Assembly: GCA_037952775.1 (NCBI GenBank)
Contig: JBANAY010000004.1
Span: forward strand, 2,418,001 to 2,482,000
From: Clonostachys chloroleuca
Taxonomy: Eukaryota > Ascomycota > Sordariomycetes > Hypocreales > Bionectriaceae
Length of the DNA: 64,000 nt
Direction: 5' to 3'
The notes below the pieces were generated by a model that was given only the letters and a program-made list of their open reading frames with translations, was not told the origin of the DNA and ran no database searches. Made by a program: the position numbers and the translations under genes. Shown one piece after another: positions 1 to 12,659 of this stretch. Numbering within the stretch: position 1 is the stretch's first letter; every line of letters starts with the position of its first letter.

Positions 1-1
1 C

Positions 2-133
2 TTCAATACATTTGAGGAAATGTATGATTTGCCATACCCAGAATACAGCAGAGGAAGAAGTCGATTTGGATTCTTCAAGCAGCCAGCGCTTAGCTCGATT
101 ATAGCAGAGGACCTCACGGCCCGCACGATATGA
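2..133 (+). CDS. C-terminal end of an upstream gene (partial, cut by the left edge)
   Basis: The frame starting at base 2 is open for 43 codons and stops at TGA 131-133. The peptide has protein-like composition with aromatic and acidic residues and a basic patch (EEMYDLPYPEY, then RGRSRFGFFKQPALSS). It reads like the tail of a real protein, not random sequence, and a T-rich stretch like a 3' UTR follows. I do not recognise the family and no domain is visible in so short a piece. The alternative is a chance ORF, since 43 open codons alone are weak evidence. Confidence 0.5.
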   Translation, partial: FNTFEEMYDLPYPEYSRGRSRFGFFKQPALSSIIAEDLTARTI

Positions 134-891
134 TATTGTTTGGCATTTTTGTCTCGCTTTTTGCTTGTACCCTCTTCTCTCCCCTTCTTTTCCCTTCTAC
201 ATATTATTGTTACTTCACGATTGCTACCCCTATTACGATAAGGTTTTTGCATACTTGCAGATAAAACAGCGGGCAAATTAGGAGACGCGTGGCGTCTGAT
301 GCAACACAACACAACAAAATGGCGTTTGAGGCGTGTCAACTCCCAACCAATTTAAAAAAATTTTTTTTTTATTTTTTTTTACTTTTCTTTCATTTTGATT
401 CTAGCCTAAAAGCCCTGGATACGAGATAGCCCAAGAATTTAGCTTTTTTCCCCTTTCCTCTTGTCCCAGTCTTACACGTATGGACGGGGCCATAAGCGGG
501 AGTTCTAAGATCCACACGACGTGTAACACAAATCGAAGAACTGTTTGAGAATAGGTGTTCAATTGGAAAGAAAATACTCGTGACTTATCGAAACCTGCAT
601 GTTTTTGATCTGCAAGGTTCCCTCTCATTCTGAACCTTCATGTCCGTTGGGGGGTTCCTAGTTGGAGTTTCATCATAGCCCGCCCGCTCGCCCCCTACGA
701 ACATTCGCGTATTACTATCTAAGGAGACGCCAAAACAACCTTTTTTCTTTTAACTTTTATTAACCTAGCAACCCATGCATGGCACGGCTTTGTTTCTTTT
801 TTTGTGTTTTCCCCAATGCTGCCTAGACCTTTTGAAAACTTTTGTTCAGGATACGAGGTGGGGAGCCCACGCCCTGGTAAAACTTACAGTG
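134..891. other. Intergenic, T-rich, no gene seen
   Basis: This stretch lies between the partial upstream gene and the 3' end of the dehydrogenase, so it probably holds two facing 3' UTRs. A homopolymer-rich T tract sits around 354-380. No ORF has protein-like composition or splice signals. Confidence 0.6.
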
Positions 892-1932
892 TTACTTTCT
901 CCAGTAGATGCCGATGATGTCCTTTAGCCAGGCGAGGTAGCCCCTCGAGGCCTCGACCGCGTTGAGGATCTGGATGTACCGCCACCTGAACGACTCCACC
1001 TGGTCGTAGTCGTAAGTGTAGCACTCCCAGACGGCCCGGCCCTCCCCGTCGCCCTCGTGCGCCTCGATGGGTGCGAGCCCCTCCGGGCTTGTCTTGAGCC
1101 TGGGCCCGACGGCGAGGGACCTGCCGCTGACGGAGGTGTCCGCAACAAGGCGGGTAGCAGCGTCGATAACGTCCTCGACCTTCGCGGCGCCGGCGGTGCC
1201 GCTCATGAGGACGGCCTCGAGCGCGGGCCGGAGCATGTTGGTCTGGGCGACGTAGTAGGGGGCCAGCATGTTGACGCGGACGCCGTGGGGGAAGGCGGTG
1301 GCGCGGAGGGAGCGGAAGAGGCCCATGACGGCGTGCTTGGACATGGCGTAGAAGGCCTGCCCGGGGAGGGGCATGAAGGAGGCGACGGAGCCGATCAGGA
1401 GGATGGCGCGGTCGCTTCCGGGTGCCGTGTTCCGGGGCAGGTGGTAGAGGGCCAGGTGGGTGGTGTAGACGACGCCCGTGATGTTGACGTCGAGGATGCG
1501 GGTGTTGGGCGGGTTGAGGCGCCCGCTCTTCTCGTCGAGCGTGGGGTGCTCGAACCCCCAGGCGTCGGCGGCGATGAGGACGCCGGCGTTGGGGACGACG
1601 ATGTCTATGGCCTTGGTGGGGCTGAGCCTGGCGGCGGCGTCGAAGAGGGCGACCTGGTCCTCCCACTCGACGACGTTGCACCTGAGGTAGTGGAACGTCT
1701 GGCCCTCGTGCTCGGCGCGGAGCTGGGCGACGAAGGCCTCACCGGCGGCGTCGTCGATGTCGCCGATGAAGATGTGAGCGCCGTGCGACGCCCACTTCCG
1801 GACCATGTGCGCTCCGAGGCCGTTGGCGCCGCCCGTGATGAGCATGACCTTGCCCTTGAGGTTGTCCGCATCGTAGGGCTTAGTCACGTCCACGGGTGGG
1901 GACTGGCTGATAATCGACTGTACATCATGCAT
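892..1932 (-). CDS. Short-chain dehydrogenase/reductase (SDR), 15-PGDH-like
   Basis: A 346-residue NAD(P)-dependent SDR that probably oxidises or reduces a hydroxyl/keto group on an unidentified small substrate. The sequence shows the Rossmann motif TGGANGLG (residues 33-40), NAG (115-117), a structural Asn at 150 (DVN), catalytic Ser182 (LIGSVAS), and Y195-x3-K199 (YAMSK). All catalytic residues are present and the gene has no intron. The C-terminal 80 residues extend beyond the usual ~260-residue SDR core, as in fungal 15-hydroxyprostaglandin-dehydrogenase-like proteins. It has no predicted signal peptide. Codon use is strongly GC-biased at third positions compared with its AT-richer surroundings, which also produces long spurious ORFs on the other frames. 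The family is certain, the substrate unknown, and no neighbour suggests a pathway. Confidence 0.9.
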   Translation of the reverse strand: MHDVQSIISQSPPVDVTKPYDADNLKGKVMLITGGANGLGAHMVRKWASHGAHIFIGDIDDAAGEAFVAQLRAEHEGQTFHYLRCNVVEWEDQVALFDAAARLSPTKAIDIVVPNAGVLIAADAWGFEHPTLDEKSGRLNPPNTRILDVNITGVVYTTHLALYHLPRNTAPGSDRAILLIGSVASFMPLPGQAFYAMSKHAVMGLFRSLRATAFPHGVRVNMLAPYYVAQTNMLRPALEAVLMSGTAGAAKVEDVIDAATRLVADTSVSGRSLAVGPRLKTSPEGLAPIEAHEGDGEGRAVWECYTYDYDQVESFRWRYIQILNAVEASRGYLAWLKDIIGIYWRK

Positions 1933-4900
1933 TGTGTGTTTCGAGAGTCGGTATTAGGTCTCTGGGGCAGATCTGGACTCGGCATGTAGGTACGTACGTC
2001 TGCTGCTGGGAGGCTGATATAGGCGGCGAGAGTAAGCATTTTTGGGAGGGTCCTCAGCTACTAGGTACGGGTATATCTACGGGTATCATGGGAATCATCA
2101 AGGGGGACCCCTGCCGAGGCCAACGCAAGATCTGGGCCCTGCAACCGGCGCTTTGGGACCTGATAGGTACTGGGGATTGGGTAGGCTGAGCTGGTCGTTA
2201 ATAGTCGTCGGTCGCTTAGCAGTAAGCACACATTAGGAGTATCCATAGTGTTAATAGCCCATCGACTATCTGCCTAGCCCTATTATTCGAGGACGAAAGG
2301 GCCAAAAAAAAATTAAACCGTCCCACTGCGGTTGCTTTTTTCTTCGAGCTGAAAATGCTAGTTTTAGGAACTCGTCGGTTTCCGTTTAATTACCCCCAAG
2401 GCAGGTTGCTGTAAGAGAGGGGCGTGGGGGAGAGTGAGGCTGTTGAGTGGTGCACGTTTCTTTGCTTTTGCCTTCTTTTCTCTTTCCATAGTACCTTCTT
2501 TTCCCCTCCCTCTTGCTGACCACTCACGCCGCTTCGTCCTATCCCGCATCAGCGGCGGTGTCCCAGTCCACAACGTACTACCTACGTAGCCATGCAGCTT
2601 ATCTGCACCAGCATGGGCGGCAAAGAAAAAGGAAAGAAAAATGCGAAAAGAAGATGGGTCCCCTCCTCTCACCGGCGCAAATCTCAGTCTCCAGAACAAG
2701 GACGAGAGGGCTGCGAAAAATTGGCTGCATTCGGGCTTTAATGTTCTTGTCGGCTCACCCGGTCAAGGGCGAGGCTCAAGTCACCGACCCCGATCGCCGT
2801 TTTATTTACGTAGGTGCCGACACTGGACGAGCCGAATCCATCGTCGTGCAGAGCCGGGGAAGCTAGAAAGACGGTTCGGATGGTGGGTAGGCAGGTATTG
2901 CTTCTTACACTCGGTCAGGCATTAGCATTGATCGATCAAGGATAACCTGCTTGGGGGGAGTGGGCCAATAAGCGAAATCGTTGCATGTCATCCGTGGCCT
3001 TTGCAGTGTTGCTATTAATCATCTGCCTGCCTTCTCCGAAAAGGAAACAGGGTTGCCTGCCAGCTGCTGGAAGCGGACCATGCACACACGTAGCGAGGCG
3101 GGCTTCCCAAGATGTGACTCGACACGCCCGAGGTGCAGCGCGCGGCGTGCAGGGGGAACAGCAGGGCCAAGACGCGAGAAGATCGTTCCATCCCTTGGCG
3201 CCGCATGCTGACAACTTTGACAAGCCAGAAGCAGCTGGGGATTCGTAGGACGGTGGATGTGACCGAGGCGAGGTGTTATGCGGCCCTAGTACTGATAGGT
3301 TTGGTGCCGATGCACGCAACGCCAAATGCGCTCTGCCTGCCCTCTCAGCCAAGGATGACATTCATTCCGCGGTCGTTAGTCACCGGCCAGGGCCGAGTGG
3401 GTTGAGTCTTTCGCAAAGAACCAGCGGTTGTGCCTTGTTTGGTCTGGCCTTTCGCAACGATCCAGTTTCGAGGGTGGCCCAATGTATCATGGCATGTCAT
3501 GGTGACAATATGGGCCAGTCCCCTTGCTTCAATCTCGACAGGAAGCGCCAGGTAAGCCCTGGTTTGCTCTTTTGCTAATTTTTTGTTTGTCTCTTGTAAG
3601 CCGGGGAGACAGAGTGCGTGCTAAACGCCATTGCGACTACAACTCTACGTGTAGCATCTATAATGTGACAGCTCTGCGGGCGGGGAGTTATCTGCACGAT
3701 CCACCCTCGAGGCCATGACGGCGTGGTTCTCTTAATCTTTCGGGCCTAGTATACATGGTGATTGACATGACAATTGATAGGTTAAAAAAAAGAAAACTTG
3801 CAGCTTCGTGTGGCCAGGGGCGCTGGTACAGGCCTGGTTACACAGCAGCCCGCGAGACGTTTTGTTTGATGATCGGGCACGACGTTGGAAAAGCTTAGCT
3901 TGGCCGATGGCGTGTCCTTATCAGCTGGCCGTGAGCAATGATTTGCTGCTAGCTTGGCTGGGGAGGGAGGACGTGTGCTAGGGCCAAGGAGCAGGGAGCC
4001 GTCGTGGCAGTGCCTCCTGGTCGGAAACTGTAATGGCAAGGGGCTGCCTGCACGGCACCTCCAGAGCTGCTCGTCTTGATGCTTCCATTCTGATCAGCCC
4101 TCAGAGCTAGCCAAGCACATTCCGGATGCAGGCACGGGGAAGGGAAAGCAATACATACCCCCGCCTCCACCGCCTCTCCAGTCGCCCATCAGAGAGATGC
4201 TCTCGAGTTGACGGATCGATCGGTATTTGCGTCTTGGCTTGGGCAGCAGCAGGCGAGGCATTGCTCCAGTGCCCCTGCATCAAACAAATGCGTGCGGCAC
4301 GGCAGATGCCACCTTCTGGTGAGCAAGTATCCATCTACTGTCTGCATCCCCCTTCACATCCCTCAGCACAACACTCCGTTCTCGCCCGAGTGCTCGTTCG
4401 AATCTGGAATGCTCAGGTGTGTGCCGCTTAGTACTCTCCCGCCGGCTTGGAACCCCAACTAACGGCGTGCTAGGATGGTGGATAGGATTGGATGTTTTCA
4501 CCATTGTGAAATCCCATTAAAGCCCCTCCCCAAGTACCCATCGCTGGAAGATACCGCTAGTGACTCGCCGTCCTGCTGATCGAAACAGGTACTTCTCCAC
4601 GGCGAACTACTTGCTCTTCCTCCCGGAGCCTACGGGTGCCGCACAGGCAGAGCTGACTGGCCAGATCACAGTGGGGTGGACTTGAATTAGCTGCAAGTGC
4701 CACTTTTGATGGAAATGTCTAGACGCGTCATTGGCCAATATAATGTCGAGTTGAGCCATATGACAGGGTCTAGCTCACTTGCTGCGGCTTTGATCCCACT
4801 GGTCAACGGGGTCATGGGGATCTTGCAGGGCGGCCCCAGCAGCCTACCCCACGGCCATGGCAATCTTTGTAGGCCTCGGGGAATATCTCGTAATCTGCAA

Positions 4901-6900
4901 CATGTATGACATGAGCGTCGCCAGCGAGCGAAACTGATTGCTGGATGGTGTGAGTGCAAGTCTCCTTGGAATCTGCATAGGGTTTGTGGAAATGGAAGCG
5001 CTCTCAGAAGAGTTTCGTGTTCTCTTTCTTTTCTTTGAATCCTTCGCCTCCCTCCCCAACATACTGTATCCATATTGTTGCCTGGACGATATGCATGCGG
5101 GCAACTCGGTGAGGGAAAGTAAAAGTTTCGGGCGTGCATGAGGTGGCGGTAGAGCAAGATTACTCTCTTGACCGAATCTTATTCAAGAGGATTCTCAGGA
5201 AATGAACAATAGCCTCTTGCTTAGGTAGTGGCGATTGACAACCACCATCGTGATAGCTGGTCGTAGAGAGAAAAAGTGTTGTGCTGCAGATAGCTTCTTC
5301 GTGTTGTCAAATCGAAACCTTGACGGCCATTCTGGTGAGTGATACGAGCGTGTATTCCTCTCTTTTAAAGTTTCTTTCAGAATTGTAGCACATCGACACC
5401 GGCTGGTGATGCACCACGAGGCCACGAGCCATCACCACCCTTGTCGCAAGGAAGCATCATCAAAGAATAAATGTCTGTCCGTGCGCAAGTACCTTTTCCC
5501 CACCCACACTCTTAATCTAGGCCAATGGCGTAATAGCATTGGCGCGCAAGGGAGGTACCGGGTAGGGAAAGCTGCATGGGTCCTATCGAGATGTACGTAC
5601 CTTTCCAATCTCGCCCGGCCGCGCGCAAGTATCCAGCAGGTACCGATCACGCCCGCCCCTCAGACCAGATCACAGGATCACTTTGCACTTGTTAGCATTC
5701 CTCCATCATCAGACGGCCCAGGCTAGCCCCAAGCGTTCTGATTTTGAGTTCAGCCGAGTGTGCCTAACTCTGTCGAGAAGGGTAGGCTCGCTGATCCGAT
5801 TGGTGCAGCCGCCCAGATAGAGCAGATTTCAAATCAGAACTCAGGTTGCACCATCTATTCCTGCTACCGTATCTCGTCTCATCAGCCAAACAGTCTCACT
5901 GTCTCTGCAGTGCCAGTAAGTTGCAGCCCTTGCTGAGAAATTGAGGATGTGAGGGAGGGAGAGAGGGGGCAAGGTTGAGCACCCCAGGCATGCAGACCGA
6001 AAGATCTGCACCGACTTGTGGTTTCTCAATTTTGATCTTGCTTTCATTAAGAGCATCCTGAGGCCTCCTAGATCTCTTAGCCACGGGAGCCGAAACCAAG
6101 TCGCTTCGTATGTGACCATGAAAAGCCACCGCCTGTACTTTCTTTTCCCTCTCATTCGACTTTCCGGGCGCTAGAGTCTCGGGTACGTGGTGATGGATGA
6201 TGGGTGGCGACCGGGCTAGCTGGATAGCTGGACACGCCGCCGACATTGGCCAGCTGCGATACCTGCTGCTGGGTTCTGCATAGGAAGTTCCATCTCAGTA
6301 CGAAAAGTGAGGTGGTTATCGAATCGGCGCCAGTTTAGAACCAACCTACCTTGCGCCTGGTGGGAGATGTCTCGGCTGGGTACACGAAAGATACTTCCTT
6401 GTCGCAGCCCGCTCCAAGGGGACAGGGAAGCTTGTCCAGCGTTGGCTCCCACCTGGGACCCCGTTAGCTCCAGGGATGACACAACGGCACCCATGTGCCT
6501 ACCTGAGAGTTGGTCCTTTGCTGGCTAAAGAGCACCGCACGCACTTTAGCTGCGCGCACCCAAGTACGAACCCGGTGCAAAGGCGCAACCTTGGCCGCAG
6601 GACCCTACGTTAGCCTTCGGGCTCGTGGTCCCATCCCGTATACCAACAAGAACTAAGTAGGTAGTGGCTTTGCACTGCCATTCATTCTGTTGGCAAGAAG
6701 GGCCTCCGCGCGGCGTGCGCATGCCCCCAACGTGCAGGTACATAGGTTATCTGTGTCGAGGTCCGCTAGATCTAAAGAAGGATAAATGCTCGAGCCTGGC
6801 TTCAGAAAACGAGGTTAGCTGGCTGGATGACTCCCACTGCCGGACCTGTCACTCGACTAGTACCTGATGCGATTGCTGATGCCCGTTCCACTCCTCATTC
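1933..6900. other. Long intergenic interval (about 5 kb) without a convincing gene
   Basis: The first few hundred bases must contain the dehydrogenase promoter, because that gene is read leftwards. The rest has many short ORFs on all frames, none with recognisable domains, biased codon use or a chain of in-phase introns. One isolated strong donor-like GTAAGC near 3552 follows a 101-codon ORF, but I could not extend it into a gene. I see no transposon ORF or terminal repeats here. Confidence 0.5.
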
Positions 6901-8138
6901 TTTCCCCCGTACATTAACATCATCTCAATCCACCCACCCATCCCATCCCATCCATCCATCCACCACATCGGCTGGCTCCTGCTCTCAGCGCTGCTCTGGT
7001 CGTCCCCAAATCTACCTTAACTTTTCCCAACTTCCACCGCTGCTCATCATCATCTCCTTCGCTCATCTCCTCTTCACCCCCTCCCTCCCTTCCCCATCCT
7101 CTCGCTCCTCCTCGATTTCTTTCATAGCTGCTTCTTGTTTCACTTTGATTCCCACTCACCGGCCTGTGTCTGCTCTCGCTCCACCAGCTGCTGCTGCCAC
7201 CATTCGCCTCCACGACAAGGGAGGCGCTAGCCATCAGTTCCACAAATACCATTAGTCCTACGACGACACGCACCGTCTAAGCGGCTCAGCCAGCTAAAGG
7301 TAGACACAGACAGGCCTGGTGTCCCTTCCCTGCCCTGTGCTGTGTTCCCGTCTTCATAGCACTCACTCGCCTTGGCTGAGGAAGCCAGCCAAATCAGACC
7401 CCCCCCCTTGTCGATGCGCTACACACCATCTCTGTCTCAGTGAACTGGGGGCCTGCTGCACACCAAACCATTTCCCTCCGTCCTTCTTCCACACACCACC
7501 CCTTCGACAAATATCAGCAAGACATTATTTCAACCATCGTCTCATCCCCCCTACGGAATTCTTCGTCGCTCTTCGATCCTTGAGCAGCCACTACGCATTT
7601 CGGCCATTATCTACCTACCCCACTCGCGCGACATCACAGCACTACACCACTGCGACTGTGAGTGCCTCCCTCTGCTACTATCGTCGCGGTCCCTCCCACA
7701 TGCTGACATTGCGGTTTGCTCTTACCCAGATCGCGTCGCATCGCGTCTTCCGCCTTTCTTTCAATCTGTAGCCGAATATTTATGTCGTTGTCTTTGTTGC
7801 GCATCTTATATTCTCTTCAAACCCGACTCCATTAATGCGACCATCAGCTCTCATCGCGCGACACTCTCGACCACTTTCCAACCCGATCCTTCCATTGCCG
7901 ATCATATCGCATTTTTTGACCCGGGATAGGTCGCGAAATCTAAGACGAGGGACCTAATCTTTGTGGAATATATGAAATCGGTTCACATTGTTGAACGCTC
8001 AACGACACGCGCGCCGAAGTCTCTGAAACGAACACCGGCTCCGCACTCCGACGATACGATCGTCGGCCCTTTCCAGGCGCTCCATTCCAGTAGCGCCACA
8101 TCTATCCAAGCAGCATTGTCACTTTCTCGCAGGGAGAG
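6901..8138 (+). promoter_or_regulatory. Promoter and long 5' leader of the whi3-like gene, with a 5' UTR intron
   Basis: The interval is strongly pyrimidine-rich on the + strand (CT and CCATC runs from about 6930), typical of fungal promoters and leaders. A canonical intron can be placed at 7658-7729: donor GTGAGT, branch TGCTGAC, acceptor TTACCCAG, 72 nt. It lies in the untranslated leader, since it is more than 400 nt before the chosen start codon. The leader also carries an upstream ATG at 7972 (separate entry). Confidence 0.6.
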
Positions 8139-8262
8139 ATGGCTGCGCCTGGGTTTCTCCCTTCTTCACACGCCTCACACGCCTTTCGATCTGCAGTTTC
8201 GACTCAATCGCCGTTTTCTTCAGCCATGGCATCCGCGCAATCCGCTGGCCTTGCGCCCATAA
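7972..8262 (+). promoter_or_regulatory. Out-of-frame uORF overlapping the whi3-like start codon
   Basis: An ATG at 7972 opens a 96-codon frame that ends at 8262, beyond the main ATG at 8139 and in a different frame. If it is in the mature mRNA, ribosomes that start there cannot re-initiate at 8139, so it would repress translation. Whether the leader is spliced to remove it cannot be told from DNA. Confidence 0.4.
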
Positions 8263-9734
8263 TGCCCATAGGAACACCGTACTCGACCTCTCCTAAACCC
8301 CTGGTTAATGTCCTAATCCGTCGCCTGCCTCTGAACACATCGGACGAATCGCTGAGGCTAATGGTTGTGTGGTCCAAAGAGTTGGCTGATGTAGAGCTTC
8401 TCCCCCTTGATCAATCAGAAGACGATGGCTTCCGCTCCGCGATTCTCAAATTCAAGACGATGAGTGGCGCACAAGAGGCGAGAAACATGCTTGATGGCCG
8501 TTCTAACATATCCAACGACGCCGAGATGATTGTTGAAGTTCTCGATACTAGCCCGACAAGTGGAAAGCTTTCGACCGGATCTGGAACTACAAGTCCCAAT
8601 GGGACCGCGTCCACGAACTCATCGAACATGGGCGCTCGACAGCCACCTCGTTTCTCCACTTCTGCTTTCCACTCTCTGGAAAAGCTATCGACACAGCCAA
8701 ATGGCCTGTCCAGCACCGAGTTGCCGACCCCCGACGCCAACAGCCATTACCATAATCTGTTCTCTCCACAGTCCCCAATTGGCATGCAGTTTTCCGACCG
8801 AACCAGGGTTTCCGGCAAGAGTCTTATTGAAAACAACTTTGCAGATGACGACGAGACGAGCGATCTTTTGAAGGACCCGGTTGCATACGCCGAGATCAAC
8901 ATCAACGGTGCAAGTGGACGAAGAGCAACAGCACCTCAGATCCCCATTGGAAGGCTGCAAACTCTTTCCCTGAATGGAAATGGTGGACCTGTCTCTGCAT
9001 CTGTTCCTTCTCCCTATGGAAACGGCATTCCCTCACAAGCAAATCCCATCAACTCGCTCAATGGGTCTGCTCAAGGCTTAGGCTATCACATGGGGGCCAA
9101 CCCTCATTACCAGCGACATAATTTCCCCCCTGTGAACCCAGCAGATCAGAACCCTCCCTGCAATACACTTTACGTTGGGAATTTGCCGATTGACACCTCG
9201 GAGGAAGAACTCAAGGCGTTGTTCTCCAAACAGAGAGGATATAAGCGACTCTGCTTCCGTACAAAGCAGAATGGTCCCATGTGTTTTGTTGAGTTTGAAG
9301 ATGTCTCATTTGCAACAAAGGCACTTCATGAACTCTATGGTCAACTCCTTCATAACAGTGTGAAGGGAGGCATAAGACTCAGTTTCTCGAAGAATCCTCT
9401 CGGTGTCCGATCCGGCCACAATAGCGCCCCAGCCAACTCGGCAACATCAGGAGCAATGACTAGTCCCATGGCCAATGGTGTCAATGGATTCACTACTGCA
9501 AACGGACCTCCTCCAGGCTTGTCTGCTCCTCCAGGCCTAGGAGCCTCCCGCCCGAGCTTCAACTCGCCTAGTCCTAATCCAAGCCACAATTTCAACCATG
9601 GGGGCTTTGCCGGCAACTCGAATTATCCGTGGAATGGGGCACCGTATCCCGGGCAAGCGATGACCACCGGGACAAATGGAATTCTAAGATCCAACAATCC
9701 GAATCAGCTTCCGCCACATATGATGGGCCGATAG
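8139..9734 (+). CDS. whi3: Whi3-type RNA-binding protein with two RRM-like domains
   Basis: A 531-residue single-exon protein. An N-terminal divergent RRM-like region lies at about residues 53-136 (VNVLIRRLP, then SAILKFKTM), and a canonical C-terminal RRM at about 338-425 has RNP2-like LYVGNLP and an RNP1-like MCFVEFED. The intervening and terminal regions are Ser/Asn/Gly/Pro-rich and probably disordered. This layout and the [13 protein letters not shown] motif match fungal Whi3 proteins, which bind and retain mRNAs such as G1 cyclin transcripts and in filamentous fungi form mRNA condensates. The first in-frame ATG (8139) is used; ATG 8226, in the context CAGCCATGGCA, is a plausible alternative 29 codons later. 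Function is inferred from the family. Confidence 0.87.
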   Translation: MAAPGFLPSSHASHAFRSAVSTQSPFSSAMASAQSAGLAPIMPIGTPYSTSPKPLVNVLIRRLPLNTSDESLRLMVVWSKELADVELLPLDQSEDDGFRSAILKFKTMSGAQEARNMLDGRSNISNDAEMIVEVLDTSPTSGKLSTGSGTTSPNGTASTNSSNMGARQPPRFSTSAFHSLEKLSTQPNGLSSTELPTPDANSHYHNLFSPQSPIGMQFSDRTRVSGKSLIENNFADDDETSDLLKDPVAYAEININGASGRRATAPQIPIGRLQTLSLNGNGGPVSASVPSPYGNGIPSQANPINSLNGSAQGLGYHMGANPHYQRHNFPPVNPADQNPPCNTLYVGNLPIDTSEEELKALFSKQRGYKRLCFRTKQNGPMCFVEFEDVSFATKALHELYGQLLHNSVKGGIRLSFSKNPLGVRSGHNSAPANSATSGAMTSPMANGVNGFTTANGPPPGLSAPPGLGASRPSFNSPSPNPSHNFNHGGFAGNSNYPWNGAPYPGQAMTTGTNGILRSNNPNQLPPHMMGR

Positions 9735-12659
9735 CGTCGTGAATGAGTTGGCTGGATTGCCAGATACTATTTCCTATTGCTTTATTCTTTCCTTCATCCT
9801 TTTCTCTTTTTCGTTGATTTTTTGCTGGAGCTGGGGACTCGAAATCATGTGCGACCTGTTTTGCTTGGTATTTTATTCTGCTTGGGGATATCCTGGACGA
9901 CAATGGGCGAATCGATTACCGTTTCTCCTTCATCGGTCCATCTTCGGCACGATCACTGAGGAGATCCAGCGTTCGGACAATGGTGTCCATCGAAATACAA
10001 ATACACGAGGAGTCAACTTATCATCACCGGTTTGGAGGACTTCAGAGCACGCTTTTTTTTTTTCTTGGGAGTTCAAAGGTTTGCTAGCGGACAAGCATAC
10101 ATGAACAACGGTTGGATTATGTAATGACGGTGCATTGTGCTATTGGGCAAAAGACAAGTTGGGCAAACCACATCGGAGCGACTACGATCATATCCTCACA
10201 AGACGGACTATTATCCCGTGCTACGAACACCTGCATTTGCATTTGGGGTATTTGGAGGAGTATACGAGGCGTCTTATGCAATGGTTTCGTTTTTTATTTG
10301 GGCCGGAAAGCTACACGATACGTCTGAACACGGAACAGGCGAAAGAAAAATAAAAGCTGGAAAAAAAAAGCCACACGAAATTCATTTTCCTGCCCTACTT
10401 AAATAACGAGATGCTTGGAGGGCTCAGCCCGAGGAATCGAAAGTTGGTAAATACTCAGAACGGCTGGGAAGAGCAGCTGCTCAGGACAGGACACTGATGT
10501 TATTTGCACTGGAGAAAGCATGTTAGACAATGGGGTTGGGCGCATTGCATTGCATCATGTCGCATGGCAATTTCATGTTGCATAGCGGACAGATGGAGTA
10601 CGGAAGTCAGAAAAGGGGTAAGCATAGACCATTCATGTCTATACCAAACCTCGTCCACGTTATAGGTCCTGGTCCGGGTCTCACAGGCTCCATGCTCCAC
10701 GACTAGGACATCTATGGCCGAGGGTGCATTACTGTCGTTTGGCGAAAGATGTTTTTGCAGTATTTCGGGTTTTTTCTTTCTTGAGGTAAATGGTTGGAGA
10801 TGATGGTTTTTCAAAAGGGGGTATCAAACATTACTCATGGCCAGGAGTCAGGGGTTTTTGTTACTATTTGTGCCCCATGTCTGTTATCGGAGACTGGGCC
10901 AAGCGAATATGGGCTAAATGGAGCGCGGCGTTGCTTCTTTTCCCCTGTTTTGTCTGGCAACTATAGCGTTGATTCCCCCTTCGGTCTGCAGGTTTACGTT
11001 GTTTTTTATGATATTTTTTCTTTTCTTCTGTGTCAACATTTTTTTTTTTTTCAAATGGGCTTTCGTACATTCCCCCCTGTTTTGATCGATTTGTTTCCTG
11101 GCTCAACTTAGTTCGGCCTGATTTCCTAAGTCGTCTATCGGTTTATTTCTTCCTTGTTGAAATTTTTGGGTCGCATGTTTGGTCTGCTTGGGTTTGATTT
11201 TGTTTGATGAAGGCACATGGGACTTCAAGTAAGGCACTGGATGGACGGATTTTGTTTTATCAAGTGAAGGGAACCAACTCTGCGACGCTGTTCCGTGCGC
11301 GCGGCGTGTTCCCTTTGACTCATACTTCTCTTCTCTTCAACTCGGGATAGAATTATTTGGTATGCTATTTACTTTTGACTTCGTGACGAAACGTGTCGTT
11401 TGCACTAGGGTTCACAATTGCAGACTTTTTGCATGACATGATATGTTGAAACCACACCGACCACTTTTGATTACCCTCCATCACTAGGATCTAGGTCCAT
11501 CTGTAGTCTCCCTCCCCTCATCCTATACGCTTTCTGGTGACATGACTAACGGGCTGCCACACCTCTGACTTGACCCCCAAAACATGATAAGCCTCTCACC
11601 GGTTTCTGGGTTATCCTCTCCGTGCTATAGGTTCATGCCTGCAGACCAGAGTTACCCTTCTTCCACCTCCCCAACAACCGAAAGAAGCGCAGGGAGGCAT
11701 CGATCAAAGTTGATGGCTGCATTGCGGGGCAAGGAAATCCCATTCTTTCGTCCCATACATGTGTGATGTGTGATATGATGTGCGCATATGTATGTGTAAT
11801 GTGGCAGGGGGTGTTTGATATTATGCAACCCTCAGACGTACCGCACCTAGACCGGGGAGGGGCGGGCAAGCCGGTGAGAGGCCCCGCGACTAGTGGTATC
11901 GGAGGGGGAGGGGGGAGGAAGGTCCGGTCAGAGACTGGGCTCCAAAGTCCATTTTGATTTGAAAGGGCGTGGCCCTGGCCCAGGAGGGGGTTTCAAACGC
12001 GAGATGTGCTGGCGAGCGGGAGATGGTTGGTGGTGTGGCGTGTGAGAGATGGAGTCAAGGGGGGTCTTGCCAGGTTTTCTATTTTACTTCTGGCGTGTAC
12101 GTTTTTAATTTTATGATATGTGACGAGATTTGGTGGAGGGTGGGAGGAGGCCCCGATCGGTGGGTGGTGTTCAAGTAGGGAGCATTGGGTGAGTGGGAGT
12201 GGATGACGCTGGGCAGGGGGCCTTGGAGGAGGGCGGGCGGCTGCCGCCGTTCTGTTGAGATCGGGGACCTGTCGCTTTCTACGGAATAAGAAAGCGTGGA
12301 GGGTAGTACCCCATGCATGGATGTAGCTGGGAGGGCGGTCGGCCGAGAGTCTGGATGGGAGGGAGTGGGTGTGTTGAGGGAGGGTGGGAGGCGGCTTGTT
12401 GGTCTGAGGCGACCCGGACAGTTGCTTGTCTCTTCCCATGTGATGCTGGAGCATCCTTGCGTTGAGGTGCCACGTCTCTGGATGGATTGTACTATTGATA
12501 TTTGGGGATTTACGTGTGAATGATGGATGGACTGAGCCCGCAGACATGTGGAATCGCGCCTCGAACAAGCCCGACCATCTTCGGGTTGGCTCGCTTCGCT
12601 TGGATACCTCCCTCCCTCTGGCCCCTCACGCCGTCCTCATTTGCCTATCGCGGTCGCTA
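9735..12659. other. Intergenic, 3' regions of two converging genes
   Basis: It lies between the 3' ends of the whi3-like gene and the Zn2Cys6 regulator. It is T-rich at 10.9-11.2 kb and G-rich on the + strand at 11.8-12.4 kb. Short ORFs exist but none has a domain, good composition or splice support. Nothing firm is seen. Confidence 0.5.

Noticed and set aside
1057..1989. 310-codon plus-strand ORF and a 265-codon second minus frame over the SDR gene
   Set aside because: Both are shadows of the GC-rich SDR coding frame. The translations are Gly/Val- or Arg/Pro-rich and have no domain, while the SDR frame has every catalytic motif.
12079..12568. Overlapping ORFs of up to 191 codons downstream of the Zn2Cys6 gene
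   Set aside because: Low-complexity Pro/His/Ser-rich translation, no domain, and no in-phase introns.
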